Notes under the pieces: model-generated
Database searches by the model: none
What the model saw: the letters and a program-made list of their open reading frames with translations, nothing else
What the model was told of the DNA's origin: nothing
Position numbers and translations under genes: made by a program
Shown: in pieces, positions 1 to 11,604 of the stretch
Numbering within the stretch: the stretch's first letter is position 1
Layout: each line of letters begins with the position of its first letter
Assembly: GCA_001557505.1 (NCBI GenBank)
Contig: LSAX01000002.1
Location: 1,178,001 to 1,242,000, forward strand
Length of the DNA: 64,000 nucleotides
DNA from: Reticulascus tulasneorum
Lineage: Eukaryota > Ascomycota > Sordariomycetes > Glomerellales > Reticulascaceae
Direction of reading: 5' to 3'

Positions 1-88
1 ATTCGTAGATAGCGATAGCGGCGGCTACGGCGACCGATATGGCGATTACGCCGGCTGATGCCATTGCGGCTTGGTTAACAGCGGGCAT
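1..88 (-). CDS. N-terminal fragment of an unknown protein with a hydrophobic segment (cut by window edge)
   Basis: The minus strand reads an open frame from an ATG at 88-86 to the window edge, giving 29 codons. It begins MPAVNQAAMASAGVIAIS and continues with an Ala/Val/Ile-rich stretch ending in Tyr-Glu. The hydrophobic run (about residues 12-27) looks like a membrane span or signal anchor. The sequence just upstream of the ATG is pyrimidine-rich and ends in CACCAAG, a good fungal start context. A second in-frame ATG lies at 64-62. I do not recognise the family and most of the gene lies outside the window. Confidence 0.45.
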   Translation of the reverse strand, partial: MPAVNQAAMASAGVIAISVAVAAAIAIYE

Positions 89-2145
89 CTTGGTGAATGC
101 AGCAATAAGAACAGTAAAATGAAATGGTTTATGGGCTCGAGTAGGTTTGAACTTGCTAGGAGAGACATGAAACTTGTTCAAAAAGGAAAACAGGAGCTCG
201 AAGGCAAAGGACACGAGCCAGGTGATTGGATTGCGTGGTCACATAAGGCACTTTCGCCACCAGCCTGACCTCAGGCAAGCAACGTGATGCGGAATGATTC
301 GCGCGGGGTACAAGATCAACGCTCTGGACACGGGAAGCCGGGGGAGGTACGAGGGTCCTTGTGGCACTCACCTTTCGCCGCGATAGGAACCGGCATTGCT
401 TTCGATGGATCTGGACTCTTGACCGACGATTGAAGATTGACCAGACGTCGAAAAGAAGTGTGAGAGGAAGAGAGACGGTGAATCAAGGTGCGCGACCATT
501 GTTAAAGACCACCCGGATTGAGGTGTGCCTCGTCACCACCCGAAGGTAAACCAACTGGGGCGGTCCAGTCCAGGGTACTGGACTGTCCGGTTAGGGGCTT
601 TAATGGCAGTGACAGACCGCCCAAGCCAAGGCAGAGTTGGGTACTTTGGTGAGCGTTTTGCTTAGTGATTAGATAAGATAGCGCTGTGGCGTACGCGTGA
701 CGTAGGCTCGAAGCAGGTTGGCTCCCAGTCTGGGATCTTGATGGTTTGTTCACGGGACAGCAGAACACCCAGAATCCTGTTGGGGGCCGGAGAATGAGAC
801 AACCAACCGCATACAACCCTTGGCGGTTCCAGGTCGACTGTCACCCGAAAACGAAATGCTTTTGCAGAGGTTTGGGGCGAGTCCGCTTTGACGCAGACCA
901 AGGTAGAGAGAATAACGGAAGCGTGTCTGAATGGAGGGGCAGTGAGGGGCTCCCTCACCTTGAATCCATTCTTGGACTGGTCTATCGATGCGATACGAAC
1001 GATAAAAACGCACAATAGCTAAGGAGGCACTTTGAGCACCGCGCCCATGCAAGTGCAAGAACCCGTCGCCAGCCTCAAAGCAGAGGGATTCCTAGGCTCG
1101 GCCAGCCTTGAAATGTCTCAGCTCAAAAGACTCAGCTCCTACGGCAGAATAAGCTTGCAGCTTCGCGTACAGCCTCTCCATTGTCTCACAGCGTCAGGTC
1201 CGCACCGGCCAACACATTTGCTGTTGAGTCCCATTCGTACCATTCGCAGCCCAGTAAATAGCTTGTGCCGCAAGCCACCACATACTCGACTCTTTTACTT
1301 GATTCCTCATCGGCACAATATTTCCTAGAATTTGTTGTCATTTCTCAATTAGTAGCGTAAGTGGACGATGTATGGATCCCGGGCAGTAGAATTGACATGC
1401 AGCCTCATCTTCCTGATTGGGATGGCTTGCGTAACGATGCCAGAAAAGATTGCGTAGACCTTTCATAGAATCCGTTCGCCGAATGGCAAAACAATTGGAC
1501 CTGGTTGGCTGAATTGGGTTTGGAAATGTGCCGGTGGCATAGCTGCCTTTGAGCTTTGAATCCACCAGGTAAGTGTTTGGCGCCTTCTTACTCCATCGCA
1601 CTGAGAATTCGCCGAGCGCCGTTCTGCTGCAAAATCGGTCCGAGTTTGTTTGTGTGTTGGTCCTGGCGTCACCTCCTTATCGTCTTTCGACATGTCAGCT
1701 AACCTGTCACGCAACTCGCAATGGACTGACTCCGTTTCTTGACTAGTCATGGTCGGGTCCACCGCAAACCCACCGTTTCGCATCGGATGTCGTGCTTGAC
1801 ATTTAAGACGCTGGCAACCGCGGAAGCACCGGAGATTTGCAAAGTCCGTTATGGAAAAATATGTGATTTATTCCCGAACCTCTAGACGAACTCTATTAAA
1901 CGCCCCTGAGTCCCTTTGCGACCCTTGCCCTTATGTAATTTTGTCATATCAGTTGGGCCGGCTATAGCGGTCCCCTGATTTCGTCATGATCCCAAGCCCA
2001 TCGACAAGTTGAAGGCGAGATCCCGATGTGGAGGCTCCACTGTCAGGATCTCATATCCTCCGACTAGTTTGTAAGGCCAACACCTGCTATGAAACAAGAA
2101 CGCCGAGAGAAATGTGGATGTGAAATTTCAGCGGCTTGACCGAAC
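89..2145. other. Intergenic stretch, no gene seen
   Basis: About 2 kb between the upstream side of the partial gene and the 3' end of the small-protein gene. All open frames are short, overlap each other in several frames and show no family resemblance or splice structure. No repeat or RNA gene was seen. Confidence 0.5.
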
Positions 2146-2404
2146 TTAGTGCGAGCTGGTGGAGGACTCGGATGAAGTGCTGGTGGTGGACTCCATGGAG
2201 TTTGTTCGTGTGGCCTTCACACGCTCACTGATCATGCAATGTTAGTCCGTAGATTCGAGATACAAAATCATCAAAAAACACCACTTACTATTCTGTGCGG
2301 TCCTGTACGTGGCATGTGTATTTGGCATTGCCAGTCTTGATCTGGAAGCGGATGCCCTTGCTCTCGAGGACATTGACGAGCTGACCCTTGTTTGCTTGAG
2401 GCAT
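2146..2404 (-). CDS. Small 65-aa protein, two exons, function unknown
   Basis: Exons are 2404..2289 and 2227..2146. The intron starts GTAAGT, ends CAG and contains a GCATGATCAG 3' end, and the splice completes a Tyr codon. The product begins MPQANKGQLVNVLESKGI and contains the segment FQIKTGNAKYTCHVQDRTEY. It ends in a Ser/Thr-rich tail (about residues 49-65, STTSTSSESSTSSH). No signal peptide or membrane span is visible. The start sits in a strong context (CTTCAAGATG), and a TATA-like box lies about 155 bp upstream with a pyrimidine-rich leader between. Codon use, clean splice sites and promoter features argue for a real gene. I do not recognise a domain and infer no function. Confidence 0.75.
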
Positions 2405-2557
2405 CTTGAAGGTTGGTGTGAGGAGTGGTGATGACGGAAACAAGTGAAGAGGACTCGGTACTCAAGAGTGTACTTGTGCTGTGAGGACGGGTATCTGAGA
2501 TGAAGAAGACGTGAAGATGAAAAGGGATGTTGAGAAAGTGGTGGGAGATACAGCTCC

Positions 2558-2570
2558 AATATATAGGGAG
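2558..2570 (-). promoter_or_regulatory. TATA-like box of the 65-aa protein gene
   Basis: The minus strand reads CTATATATTGG, about 155 bp upstream of the ATG at 2404. The segment between is pyrimidine-rich (CATCTTCACGTCTTCTTCATC), like the leader of a strongly expressed or inducible fungal gene. A CCAAT pentamer overlaps on the plus strand. Confidence 0.45.
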
Positions 2571-5560
2571 TATCGGCACCTCAAACCGATCGCGGTATCC
2601 ATCCGTCTAAGTCAACACCGACTCTCACCACAACCCCCTGCAGGCGGATGAAGGTCGGGAAGGCAAGAAAACAGCCAAAGTCGGATGAGCGATTTCCCAA
2701 CGTTAGCCAAGCTGCCCCACTGTACAAGCTTGAATAGTCAGGTCAAGCCGAATGCTTCGGAACTTCCTTGGTCTCATCCTGCCACATCTGCACCCTGCAT
2801 GGACATGGTTACTCACCCCGTCTTCTGCAGTCCGGTTACTGGGAAAGCCTAAGCGGAGCCCTGGCGGTCATGTCTGACGGTATCCAGATGGCTGCGGGAG
2901 AAGGCTAAATCGTCGGCCACTGAGACGGAGGAGGGCAACACAAGGCCGGAATGGCGAAGGATGTGCCAGACTTGCAGAGGTCTCGTGGTTGAAGCTACCT
3001 TGCTCCTTGCTTTCCTTCGCCCACGGTACCGGTTGGGAAGAAACTTACACATGTGGTAAATTATGGCCATGCAGGCTCCTACGGGGGAAGAAAAAATCTC
3101 AACCAAAAAAGAAACACCGAAAGCCTCCTGGCAGAGGAATTCCAACACCTCTTTGGCTGGACATGGTTGCAGCTCACCCCCAGTGCAGTGCATGGGCGGT
3201 CTGCTTCTAGAAGCACAGATGGGCGCCAAGAGCATCCCAAATAGCTTGGTCCTGCCGAAACTGAACTGCGATTCAACCTCGTGGGACTGGGCGAGACCGA
3301 GACCATTCATGTGTCGATCCTTGTGGGACAAAAACAACCATTGTAGACATCACCCTCGGTCTCATTGGTCATGATAAGCCATCCGTTCCGATTCATATTC
3401 GGAGGACAGCAATTTCACTTGCGTTTCTCCTCAACTTAGCACGACGATCCCCGTGGGGTCAAATCTGCCCCTACTATGTAGCACATCAAGGATCCGAATA
3501 CAAGTAGTCCATGTGGAGTGGATGATGTATGGTTGACGGCTCCATGCCCCGAGATCCGATAGAGTCGGCTCCCGTTTTGCCTAAATTACCCGCATACGTC
3601 GCGAAATCGTGTGAGAAAGGACCGATGACCGATCCCAGGTAACTTACACAGTATCGTGCCGAAATTGATCCCCAATATTTCCTCCAGTGATGGTAGGCTT
3701 ACAGTACCTTGCCAGCGATGTTGATATCGGGCGTTCCGGGTGGAAGGAAGCTGAGACATGTATACGTGATTATTGTGTCTGATGTGATGGACTTGCCTCT
3801 TTCTAGCATCTGTGCTGGCTGAGCGACACGAAGGTTACGAGATACGCCAAACTAGCGTCGGGCCTTCGCGCCAAGAAGACTCCGATATTTGAAGGACGTA
3901 TTACACACTGAAGTGGATTGGGTTTGCTGTTACTAATGACGTAAAAAGAATAGCTTGGATACCCAGACTTGCCCCATGGAGAAGCTGACGAGATTTGCCC
4001 AAGTGCCAATCCCGTCCGGGGGTTGTGGAAGCCACCAAACATCTTGATCCAAGAACATACCTTACCTATAGATCGGCTCCGTGTGTTGCGCGACCGACGA
4101 TGTCAGATTTTTGAGTGCGAGGCCTGTACGCTCACTTGCCTACTTCGAGTGGAATCCAACTCTGCCACGAAGCAACCGGATTACTAGGTACCTTAGAAAG
4201 AGAAGGCTGCTACTTTCCCAAGGCGGAATCTAGAAATCAGAATGCAAAATTTTATGATGCATATTCTCTCAACCTCATCCCGCGCGCCATGCAGATGCAG
4301 CGCCCTGAGCTTGTCAGGCCAATTAGCATGATTCAACGACAAAAGTCGGACACACGCGAGTACTTACCAAATTCTTCACCGAGGACAATCGAGTTGCCTT
4401 ACCCGTCAACCCGCACAAATTTCGTTTCGTCGACTTGGCACGTTTGGATTGGATCAGGTATTACAACGCACCAAACAAACGCCGTTACCGATTCTCGCGT
4501 TCCCCCAGTCCCACGACAGATCTCAGTAGTCCCAGGAACATGCATTAGCCGCATGCACCGGGGTGGCAGAGGCTTCAAAAAACCACCTGCAGAAGCCCAA
4601 TATTCCGCATGTAGAAACTGTAGGCCTACATGCAAAAAGCAAACATGGCCGGAACACGGCGGGCTCAGTAGGGTGACCAGCTAGCCTGTTGACCATTGAG
4701 AAAGAGCCTCATTTGCTTAGGACGCTCTCATGCAACCCACCCATAATGGAAGGACCAAGCGGTCACGTCGAATTTCCCCGTGCTACGAATTGCCAATCAT
4801 CTAGACTCAACGTGTGATCCCATTGAAGCACCTTTACTAGGTAACGGACTGCGATCTGTCTTGAGCTGTCTGTCCGTGTTCGACAGTCCGGATCTTTAAC
4901 CCACAACATGATTTCTACTCTCTCTCGGGGATCTTGGCAGTGCTACAAAAATGATCATGAAACTAATGCCGCTCGAGTTGGAGGATCTACAAATGGCTCA
5001 TCGAAGCCGGAGCTCGCATGCTAAATGGGGGGCCACCTGCAATAACTAAGAATCTGCAAGCCAAGGAGGCTTGTTGGGCGGTTGTATGGCGTCAGCTGGC
5101 TTTCGTATGGACAGACCCTGGTGGACCTTGGCGTTGTCAGGAAAGCCTCAAGGGACATTGTGGAACAGACTAGCTTTCTTGCCAACACCTTGATGTATCT
5201 ATCTAGAGATCAAATCAGTGCCAGTTGGCAGTTCCGGAGCTGGCGAAAATGGAGCTTTGATTCGGGCCAACCTTAAGAAAGGCAATCGAGGCCCTCGATC
5301 CTTATGATACTTCGCTGTGTTGCTACGCAATATCGTCCTCGTTGCTGGGAGCGAGTGTAACATGGGGAGGGACAGCTCCTTCACACAAGCCGGCAATCAT
5401 TTTAACATATTGAATCGTGAGACTGGCGACCATAGAAGTAATGCACTATTCCTATTCGTCGGCTCATCAACAGCTATGTTACCATAGGAAAAGTGTTTGT
5501 GGTACAGTCTACACCAGCACTACCTTGAATGCATGTCCCCAGGGGTGGTATCCTATCTAT
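2571..5560. other. Intergenic stretch of about 3 kb, no gene seen
   Basis: Open frames here, including one of 189 codons at 4115-4684 and one of 162 codons at 2849-3337, have no recognisable domains, no matching exons and atypical composition. I see no transposase or reverse-transcriptase remnant. Confidence 0.5.
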
Positions 5561-7015
5561 CTACAACCTGGAAATGATGGCTCCCGCAAATTCATGGGTC
5601 TTTGCCTTTCCGCCCAGGTCACCGGTAAGAAACTTTCCTTCTGCGAGGGTATCGAAAGCAGCCTTCTCAATTCTGTCGGCATACTCGTTCAGGCTCATGT
5701 GTCTCAGCATCATCATGGAGCTAAGGAGGAGCGCAGTCGGGTTGGCTAAACCCTTGCCAGCAATATCAGGGGCTGAGCCGTGGACGGCCTCGAAGATTGA
5801 GCACTCATCACCAATGTTTCCAGAAGGGGTAAGACCAAGACCACCAATCAGACCTGCGCACATATCGGACAGAATGTCACCGTAAAGGTTTGGCATGACT
5901 AGTACCTTGTCGTTGTAAGGGAGAGGGTCGGTAACCATCTTTAAGCAGGTGTTGTCGAGGAGCTCGGCGTCGAACTCGATGCCGGGGAAGTCCTTGGCAA
6001 CCCTGTTGGCCACGCTGAGGAACAGGCCATCGCTCATCTTCATGATGGTGGCCTTGTGCACCACGCGGACCTTCTTGCGACCGATTTCCTCGGCGTGTTG
6101 GAAGGCGAATCTCAACACTCGCTCACTGGCCTCCCGAGTAATAAGCTTGATGCTTTGGACGACACCATCAACAACAACATGTTCAATGCCCGAGTATTCA
6201 CCCTCGGTGTTTTCTCGAATAAGGACAGTATCGACGTTATCGTAAGGAGTCTTGTAGCCAGCAACAGATCGGCACGGTCGCAAGTTGGCAAACAGGTTGA
6301 AGGTTCGGCGCAGGGTGAGGTTGAGGGAAACGTGGCCCTTGCCAATGGGAGTCTGTGATGATAAGTTAGGAGAGTCGTCCAGAAGTAGGGTTCCGCTCAA
6401 CATACAGCGAGGGGTCCCTTCAGGGCAATCTTGTTCTTCTTGATGCTGTCGATGGCTGCATCAGGAATCGCTGTTCTGCCATCCTTAAGGATCGGGGTTA
6501 CGTCGCATGGCTCCCAGGTAATTGGAGCCTAGGGTCGTGTTAGCCCAGCTGCTGCGCTGCTTCAATTCGGCAATTGAGACAAACCTTAGCGGCAGCAAAA
6601 ATGTCCTTCACAGCATCGGAGATCTCTGGCCCAATTCCATCACCCTCGATTAAGCTCACTGGATAGTTGCCCTAGTTGATCATCAGCATTGTTCCGATCA
6701 TGGCAAGCCAAGCATTGCGACTGAGTGATTTTATCGCCGCGGCTATGGGTCCCGTAACATCCCGCGCAAAATTTTATGGATGAGCCGAATTGAACGTACG
6801 TTGGAATCTTTGACACCGTTGAATTTTGCTACCCTCTCACCCTTGGAGGAATAGAATCTCTGGTTCTATGCAATTGAAGCTGTTAGATAGCTGTTCTTCC
6901 ATTGAGGGGACTGCAAGCCAATGCGTACTGAGATGGACAAGCTGGCAGCTGCGCGGGGAGCTGCGCGGAAGCATTGCCGCTTGACAGGAGCCGAAAATGT
7001 GCGAACGGCCAGCAT
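5561..7015 (-). CDS. idh2: NAD-dependent isocitrate dehydrogenase, catalytic subunit 2, mitochondrial
   Basis: Five phase-0 exons (7015..6929, 6865..6800, 6671..6585, 6528..6406, 6352..5561) give 384 aa, normal for the family. The protein oxidatively decarboxylates isocitrate to 2-oxoglutarate in the mitochondrial TCA cycle as a hetero-oligomer with IDH1. The N-terminus ([15 protein letters not shown]..) is Arg/Ala-rich and lacks acidic residues, so it looks like a mitochondrial presequence. Visible motifs are [13 protein letters not shown] near the mature start, [16 protein letters not shown] with FANLRPCRS for isocitrate binding, [11 protein letters not shown], the metal-binding [19 protein letters not shown], and the NAD-site [14 protein letters not shown]. 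Intron 1 contains a CTAAC branch site. The gene is divergent from SEC5 across about 590 bp. Confidence 0.97.
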
Positions 7016-7606
7016 GGTGAATGTATCAATGAACGAACGATCCCGGACACTGTCCAAGAAGTTAGAGAAGCTGGCCGAAGATTCGTTATCAAGAGTTCAA
7101 GGTCAAGTAGAATCAGAGGTTCGGAAAAGAAAACATGCGCGGAATATCAGCTGCGGAGACCCCTGCAATGATACCAGAGTTCAGCCACAAAAGTGGCACC
7201 GTTTGTTGTAGTACTCCACCTAACGAGAACAAAGGATGTGGGTTATTCCGATGCCGGTACCGGAGTTTACCCGTCAGACATCCAGGTACGACCCCCACGA
7301 CACCTTCAGCGGCGCAGTGTCAATCAAGACTGGAGCTTAAGCATTGCCGTCAGCCACCGCAGATGGCCACATTCCAAGCTCCTTTGAACATTTTATTCGG
7401 CTAGGAGTGACGGCCTGTCATACATTGCGCTCACCGTAACTATCATGTTTTAAGCTCAACGGAGCGCTGAGCAGAGCAAGATATCGCCTGAAACAAAGCC
7501 ACGGGAACTGCGAATCCTCGGAGACTGAACTGCGGCATGACTTGCAGCTCCCCAAGTTCGCACCACTGGCATACAGCTTTGAGTGCTGTTGTCAACCTGG
7601 CCCATC
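7016..7606. other. Shared upstream region of idh2 and sec5
   Basis: About 590 bp separate the two divergent start codons, so both promoters must lie here. No convincing conserved element was recognised. Confidence 0.6.
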
Positions 7607-10600
7607 ATGGCCTCAGATTATGATAGAAAGCTTATGGAGTTCTATGGACTCTCTACCTTATACCCGACAGAATGGCCAGCCGAGAAGAACAGCGATGCAT
7701 CGGACGAAGAAGACGACAAGAAGAAGAAGCTGAATCGTCGAAAGTCGAGATACCAGGCGCTTGAAAGAGCTGTGAGCGATCGAAGGAGTGTGATTCCAGG
7801 CTCGGAACAGGCTGCGAAAGGAGGGGTCAGCAACCTGGTGCAGAGAGACGAACCAGATCCGCTTGGTACGACTGACAGTGTGGTGAGGACATTGCGCCAG
7901 ACTGGGGTGCCAGTTCAAGATGATATCCGACTCCGTACGTGCAGCCCTTGTGAAAGACGGTTCTCGCCATGGAGATTATGCTTATCCCCATGCTAATAGG
8001 AAATCGATTTCTTCTCTCTTCGACTACCTTCTCACCCGCCCTCTTCCTTTCGCAAATGCATGCGACAGCCGACACACGGAGCCTTCAGGATGGATTAGAC
8101 ACTTTGAGAGACTCGATCGATCAGAAATCAGCCTCTCTGAAGGTTCTCGTGGAGTCCAATTTCGAGCGCTTTGTTAAAGCAAAAGCAACTATCGACAATG
8201 TCTACAAGGAAATGAAATACCGTGGAGGCGAGCCTCCGCCACAGACTCGGACTCGCACTCACTCTCGCCATGCTAGTAGGAATAGTTTTCGAAGTAGTAG
8301 TGGCGGGATGGCCTTGGCGAACTCCCTTGCTTCTCCGACTGCGGACACTCGTAAGAAGAATGCGCTCGTGAAAGAGAGCGAATACGGGGTGATGGGTATC
8401 AAGGTGCCTCTGCTTGATGTCTCAGCAAAGGCTGAGGATGTGTGGGGTCCAGCTCTCGGTGGGAGGGAAAAGGAAGAGAATCTTAAAACTGTTGCCAAGG
8501 CTCTTGATCAGTTTAGGGACTATATGGACTTGAGCGCAGCGATTAGCGACAGCATTAAGAGGAGAGACTATGAAAGTCTTGTGGAGGAGTATAACCGCGC
8601 AAGGAAGTTTGCCGATGAAGCTCGCGAGATATCGATACAGAACCGAGGCACCCTGAGTGATTCTCAGCTTCACCAAATCATTCTAGCAGCTCGATTGTGG
8701 CACGATGTCGATGACCAAATTCAGTCTTTCAAACGGGATATCTGGCGAAAACTAATATCTCTTCATAATGTGGCGAGATCAGACAACATGGCCGGCCAAC
8801 AACAAGATCAGCACATGGAGTTGATCGGCTTGCTGTTAGAGTTGGGAGTCGAAGACAACCCAATATGGGTGTGGCTTCTTAGTCGCTATGATTATTTGAA
8901 AGGAAAAATCCAAGCCACAGCGGATCGGTCAAAGATCGAAGTCGAAGTTCTGCGACGGCGACTAGCTAATGCCGAGAAACCTAGCCCTCATCTAATAGCA
9001 ACGCATCTTGGATCTTTGGGACGCCAGTCTGTCGAGAGTAAGCCTTCCTCGGTTGATTCAGCAGATATCATCGAACTATGGGAGAAGATGGTTGTGTTTT
9101 TGACAAGCATGCTCTCTTCCCAAGGCGTCCTGGGTGAAGTTGTCGAGTTCTGGCAGACTGTACAGGGATTTATAGATGGCAAGATCCAAACGACCCTACC
9201 GACTGGTTATAATGGAGAGTCTCGAGATCACCACCGAATATCTCAGCAAGGGACAGTCGACCTACAAAAAGGCACGGTTGAATTGGCGGATATGATCAGA
9301 GAAAACGTCTTCGCCTTCTTCGCTGGGCCACCCCCTGAAGATATTTCTCTGCTTTTCTCACCCCTGCCACTTTCTCCAAACACGCCAATGTCTTCCTCAG
9401 TATCTGGATCTCAGACCCCTACTGCACTGAGGTATCCCCGGTTCAACCTGGATCCTAACAATATCCCACCGCCATCGCCAAAACGCGGCGAAGCCTGGGA
9501 AAAGTTTGCTTTCTGGCCCCCATGGTCAAATTCCGTCAGTGGAGTTCATTACCTCTCAAAGTTGCTCGCCTTGGTCGGTTCAGGAGCATCCGAATTAGCA
9601 AGCATTGCCCCCGTTAGCCGGGGCACAGATGGAGTCGTCCTGGAAAGGCTCAAGACTTTGGTTGGGGCTGCTAGAGAACGATGTGTAACCGCGCTCTGCG
9701 CGGCCTGGAATAAAGATGCGGAAAACATCAAGTATGTAGAGGACTGGTACAGGTCTCTTGAGACAGGTGATGTGACTCGAATGCCATCCAGCTTCGCCGC
9801 TTTTGAAGGCGCATTGTTGGCAGGCATGCAAAAGATTCTTTACATACCGGAGGCAATGGCCAAGGCCGGTGCTGGGGATATCGTCCTTCCGCCGCCTGCC
9901 AAGCTGCTTCAAATGGTGAGAAGCCAGTATGTGACAACACTTTACAAGGCTCTCAGTGGTATGGTTGAGAACGCCGAGCGTCCTGTAAAGAGAGCTGATG
10001 ACGAATGGACAACTGATGTTGATGGATCAATTGCCACGACCGTGGTAACCGCCCCGAACGCAGGAAGGGGGACGCTTGATGCGGGAGATAGGGTATGTAC
10101 CCACCTTATTTACTCTAAGGACAAGACTGACAGTACCAGAATGTTCGCATGCTCTTGACTCTCAGCAACCTCCAGGCGCTCCGTGTTCAGGTCGTTCCGA
10201 GTCTCAACTCGCAATTCGAGAACGCATTCTCGGTGAAGTTGACGGACGAATCGAAGACAATCAGGGATGTACTTGGCCAGATTGATGCCCGGCTCTTCCA
10301 GTCATATACCCGACCGTCAATTGAGAACCTCCGGCGGATTGTTCGCTCTGGTGTCTCGGATTCGGACTGGGCACCAACCTCTGGTGTGAAACCTCGCGAG
10401 GCAAGACCTTACGTCTACGACGCGCTTCTAAGCCTTGTCCTCATCCATGCCCAAGTCTCGACAACTGCCCCGTCTCTCACATCTCAAGTTCTATCCTACC
10501 TCCTCGAGCAAACTAGCCGGGAGCTTCTGGATGCGTTCCAGGCACGTCCCAAGTACACCCTCGAGGCGCTGATGCAGGCGACCCTAGACGTTGAGTTCGT

Positions 10601-10859
10601 CGCTCAGACGCTTAGCCATTATACTACCGACCGCGCTTCTCAGCTGCAGAGTGAGATCTACCAAGAGCTGGATGGGCGGACAGACAACGATGCCCGTGCC
10701 AAGCTGCAGAGCGAGTTGCCTGAGATGCGAAGCGTGCTTAAGCGGCTGCGCGACGCCAGCAAGAATGAGTTTGCGTGCTTTAAGAAGCCGAAGAAACCGG
10801 GCGTGGGACTTGAGAGAAGGGAGACAGGTGGGTCGGTCTCAAGTGCTGGGAAGGGTTAG
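7607..10859 (+). CDS. sec5: Exocyst complex component SEC5
   Basis: Three exons (7607..7934, 8000..10092, 10140..10859) give 1046 aa. SEC5 is a subunit of the octameric exocyst, which tethers secretory vesicles to the plasma membrane at growing hyphal tips. The start is the ATG at 7607 (MASDYDRKLMEFYGLSTLYP); an open frame continues upstream but has no ATG. Residues about 30-60 are charged and Lys-rich. The conserved Sec5 region begins near residue 109 (QDDIRLRNRFLLSSTTFSPA), and the hallmark VESNFERFVKAKATIDNVY lies at about 160-178. The rest is helical, with low-complexity inserts such as the Ser/Pro segment near codons at 9360-9480. Intron 1 joins an Arg codon (C|GA), and intron 2 joins GDR to NVRMLLTLSNLQ. 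Confidence 0.93.
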
Positions 10860-11604
10860 ACGCCGTCTGCTCCACTTGCTTAGAGGCTCTCTGGGCATGC
10901 TGGGACGCCACAGCCTATATGAGCCATTGTAGAAGTGTTCTGGCGATTGAAGCCGTAGGAGAAGGAAGGGTAGGCCGTAACTAGTAGCGGAATCAAGGAT
11001 TACAAGGGAATATGACACTGTCTCACATGTAGTTTTCCGTGATAACAAAATATGGCATTGATGCCGCAAGCATTGGCACATTCTCACAAGCTCACTGAAA
11101 AGAGCTAGCGAGTGCCATCTATAGTAAAGGGAAAGCATTGAAAGAAAACCATTCGGTTTATCCCAGCTCACCCTGTGAGCCGAATACCTTCTATATCAAG
11201 CCCTATCGCAACCAATGCGTAGCATTTCAATCCCCTTTTGGAAAGTTCCGTATTCCTTCCTGATTTCGCTGTATTCGTACATCATTTCGTGGTATCACAG
11301 CCCAAATTACTCATCCCGTCATTATCATGTGAAGAAGCCAGATGCTGGCGTGCAAAACCCTTATCGCCAACAAACCGACAAGGGTTATTTTTCCATTGTA
11401 GAAGAGGTATCGTGAGACATCTGTCGAAGACTGGTCGACGTCTATTTGGTTGTGTGGCTTTTGTTGTTCATTTGCGCAAGTTGACGAAGCGAGACGAGAG
11501 CACAGGCTCATACGCTCCTGCTCGTGCTCGTTTTGAAAGAATAGGCGAGAGAAGAAAATGAAAAAGAAAGAAAGGAGTCGAAACATCGAGCGTAATTTCT
11601 GTTC
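10860..11604. other. Convergent 3' intergenic region
   Basis: About 745 bp between the stop of SEC5 and the stop of the zinc-finger regulator on the other strand. It should contain both 3' UTRs. No gene or repeat was seen. Confidence 0.5.

Noticed and set aside
2849..3337. 162-codon minus-strand open frame
   Set aside because: No domain, no partner exons, and overlapped by frames of similar quality on the other strand.
4115..4684. 189-codon plus-strand open frame
   Set aside because: It lacks any recognisable motif and has an irregular composition; likely chance in a gene-free stretch.
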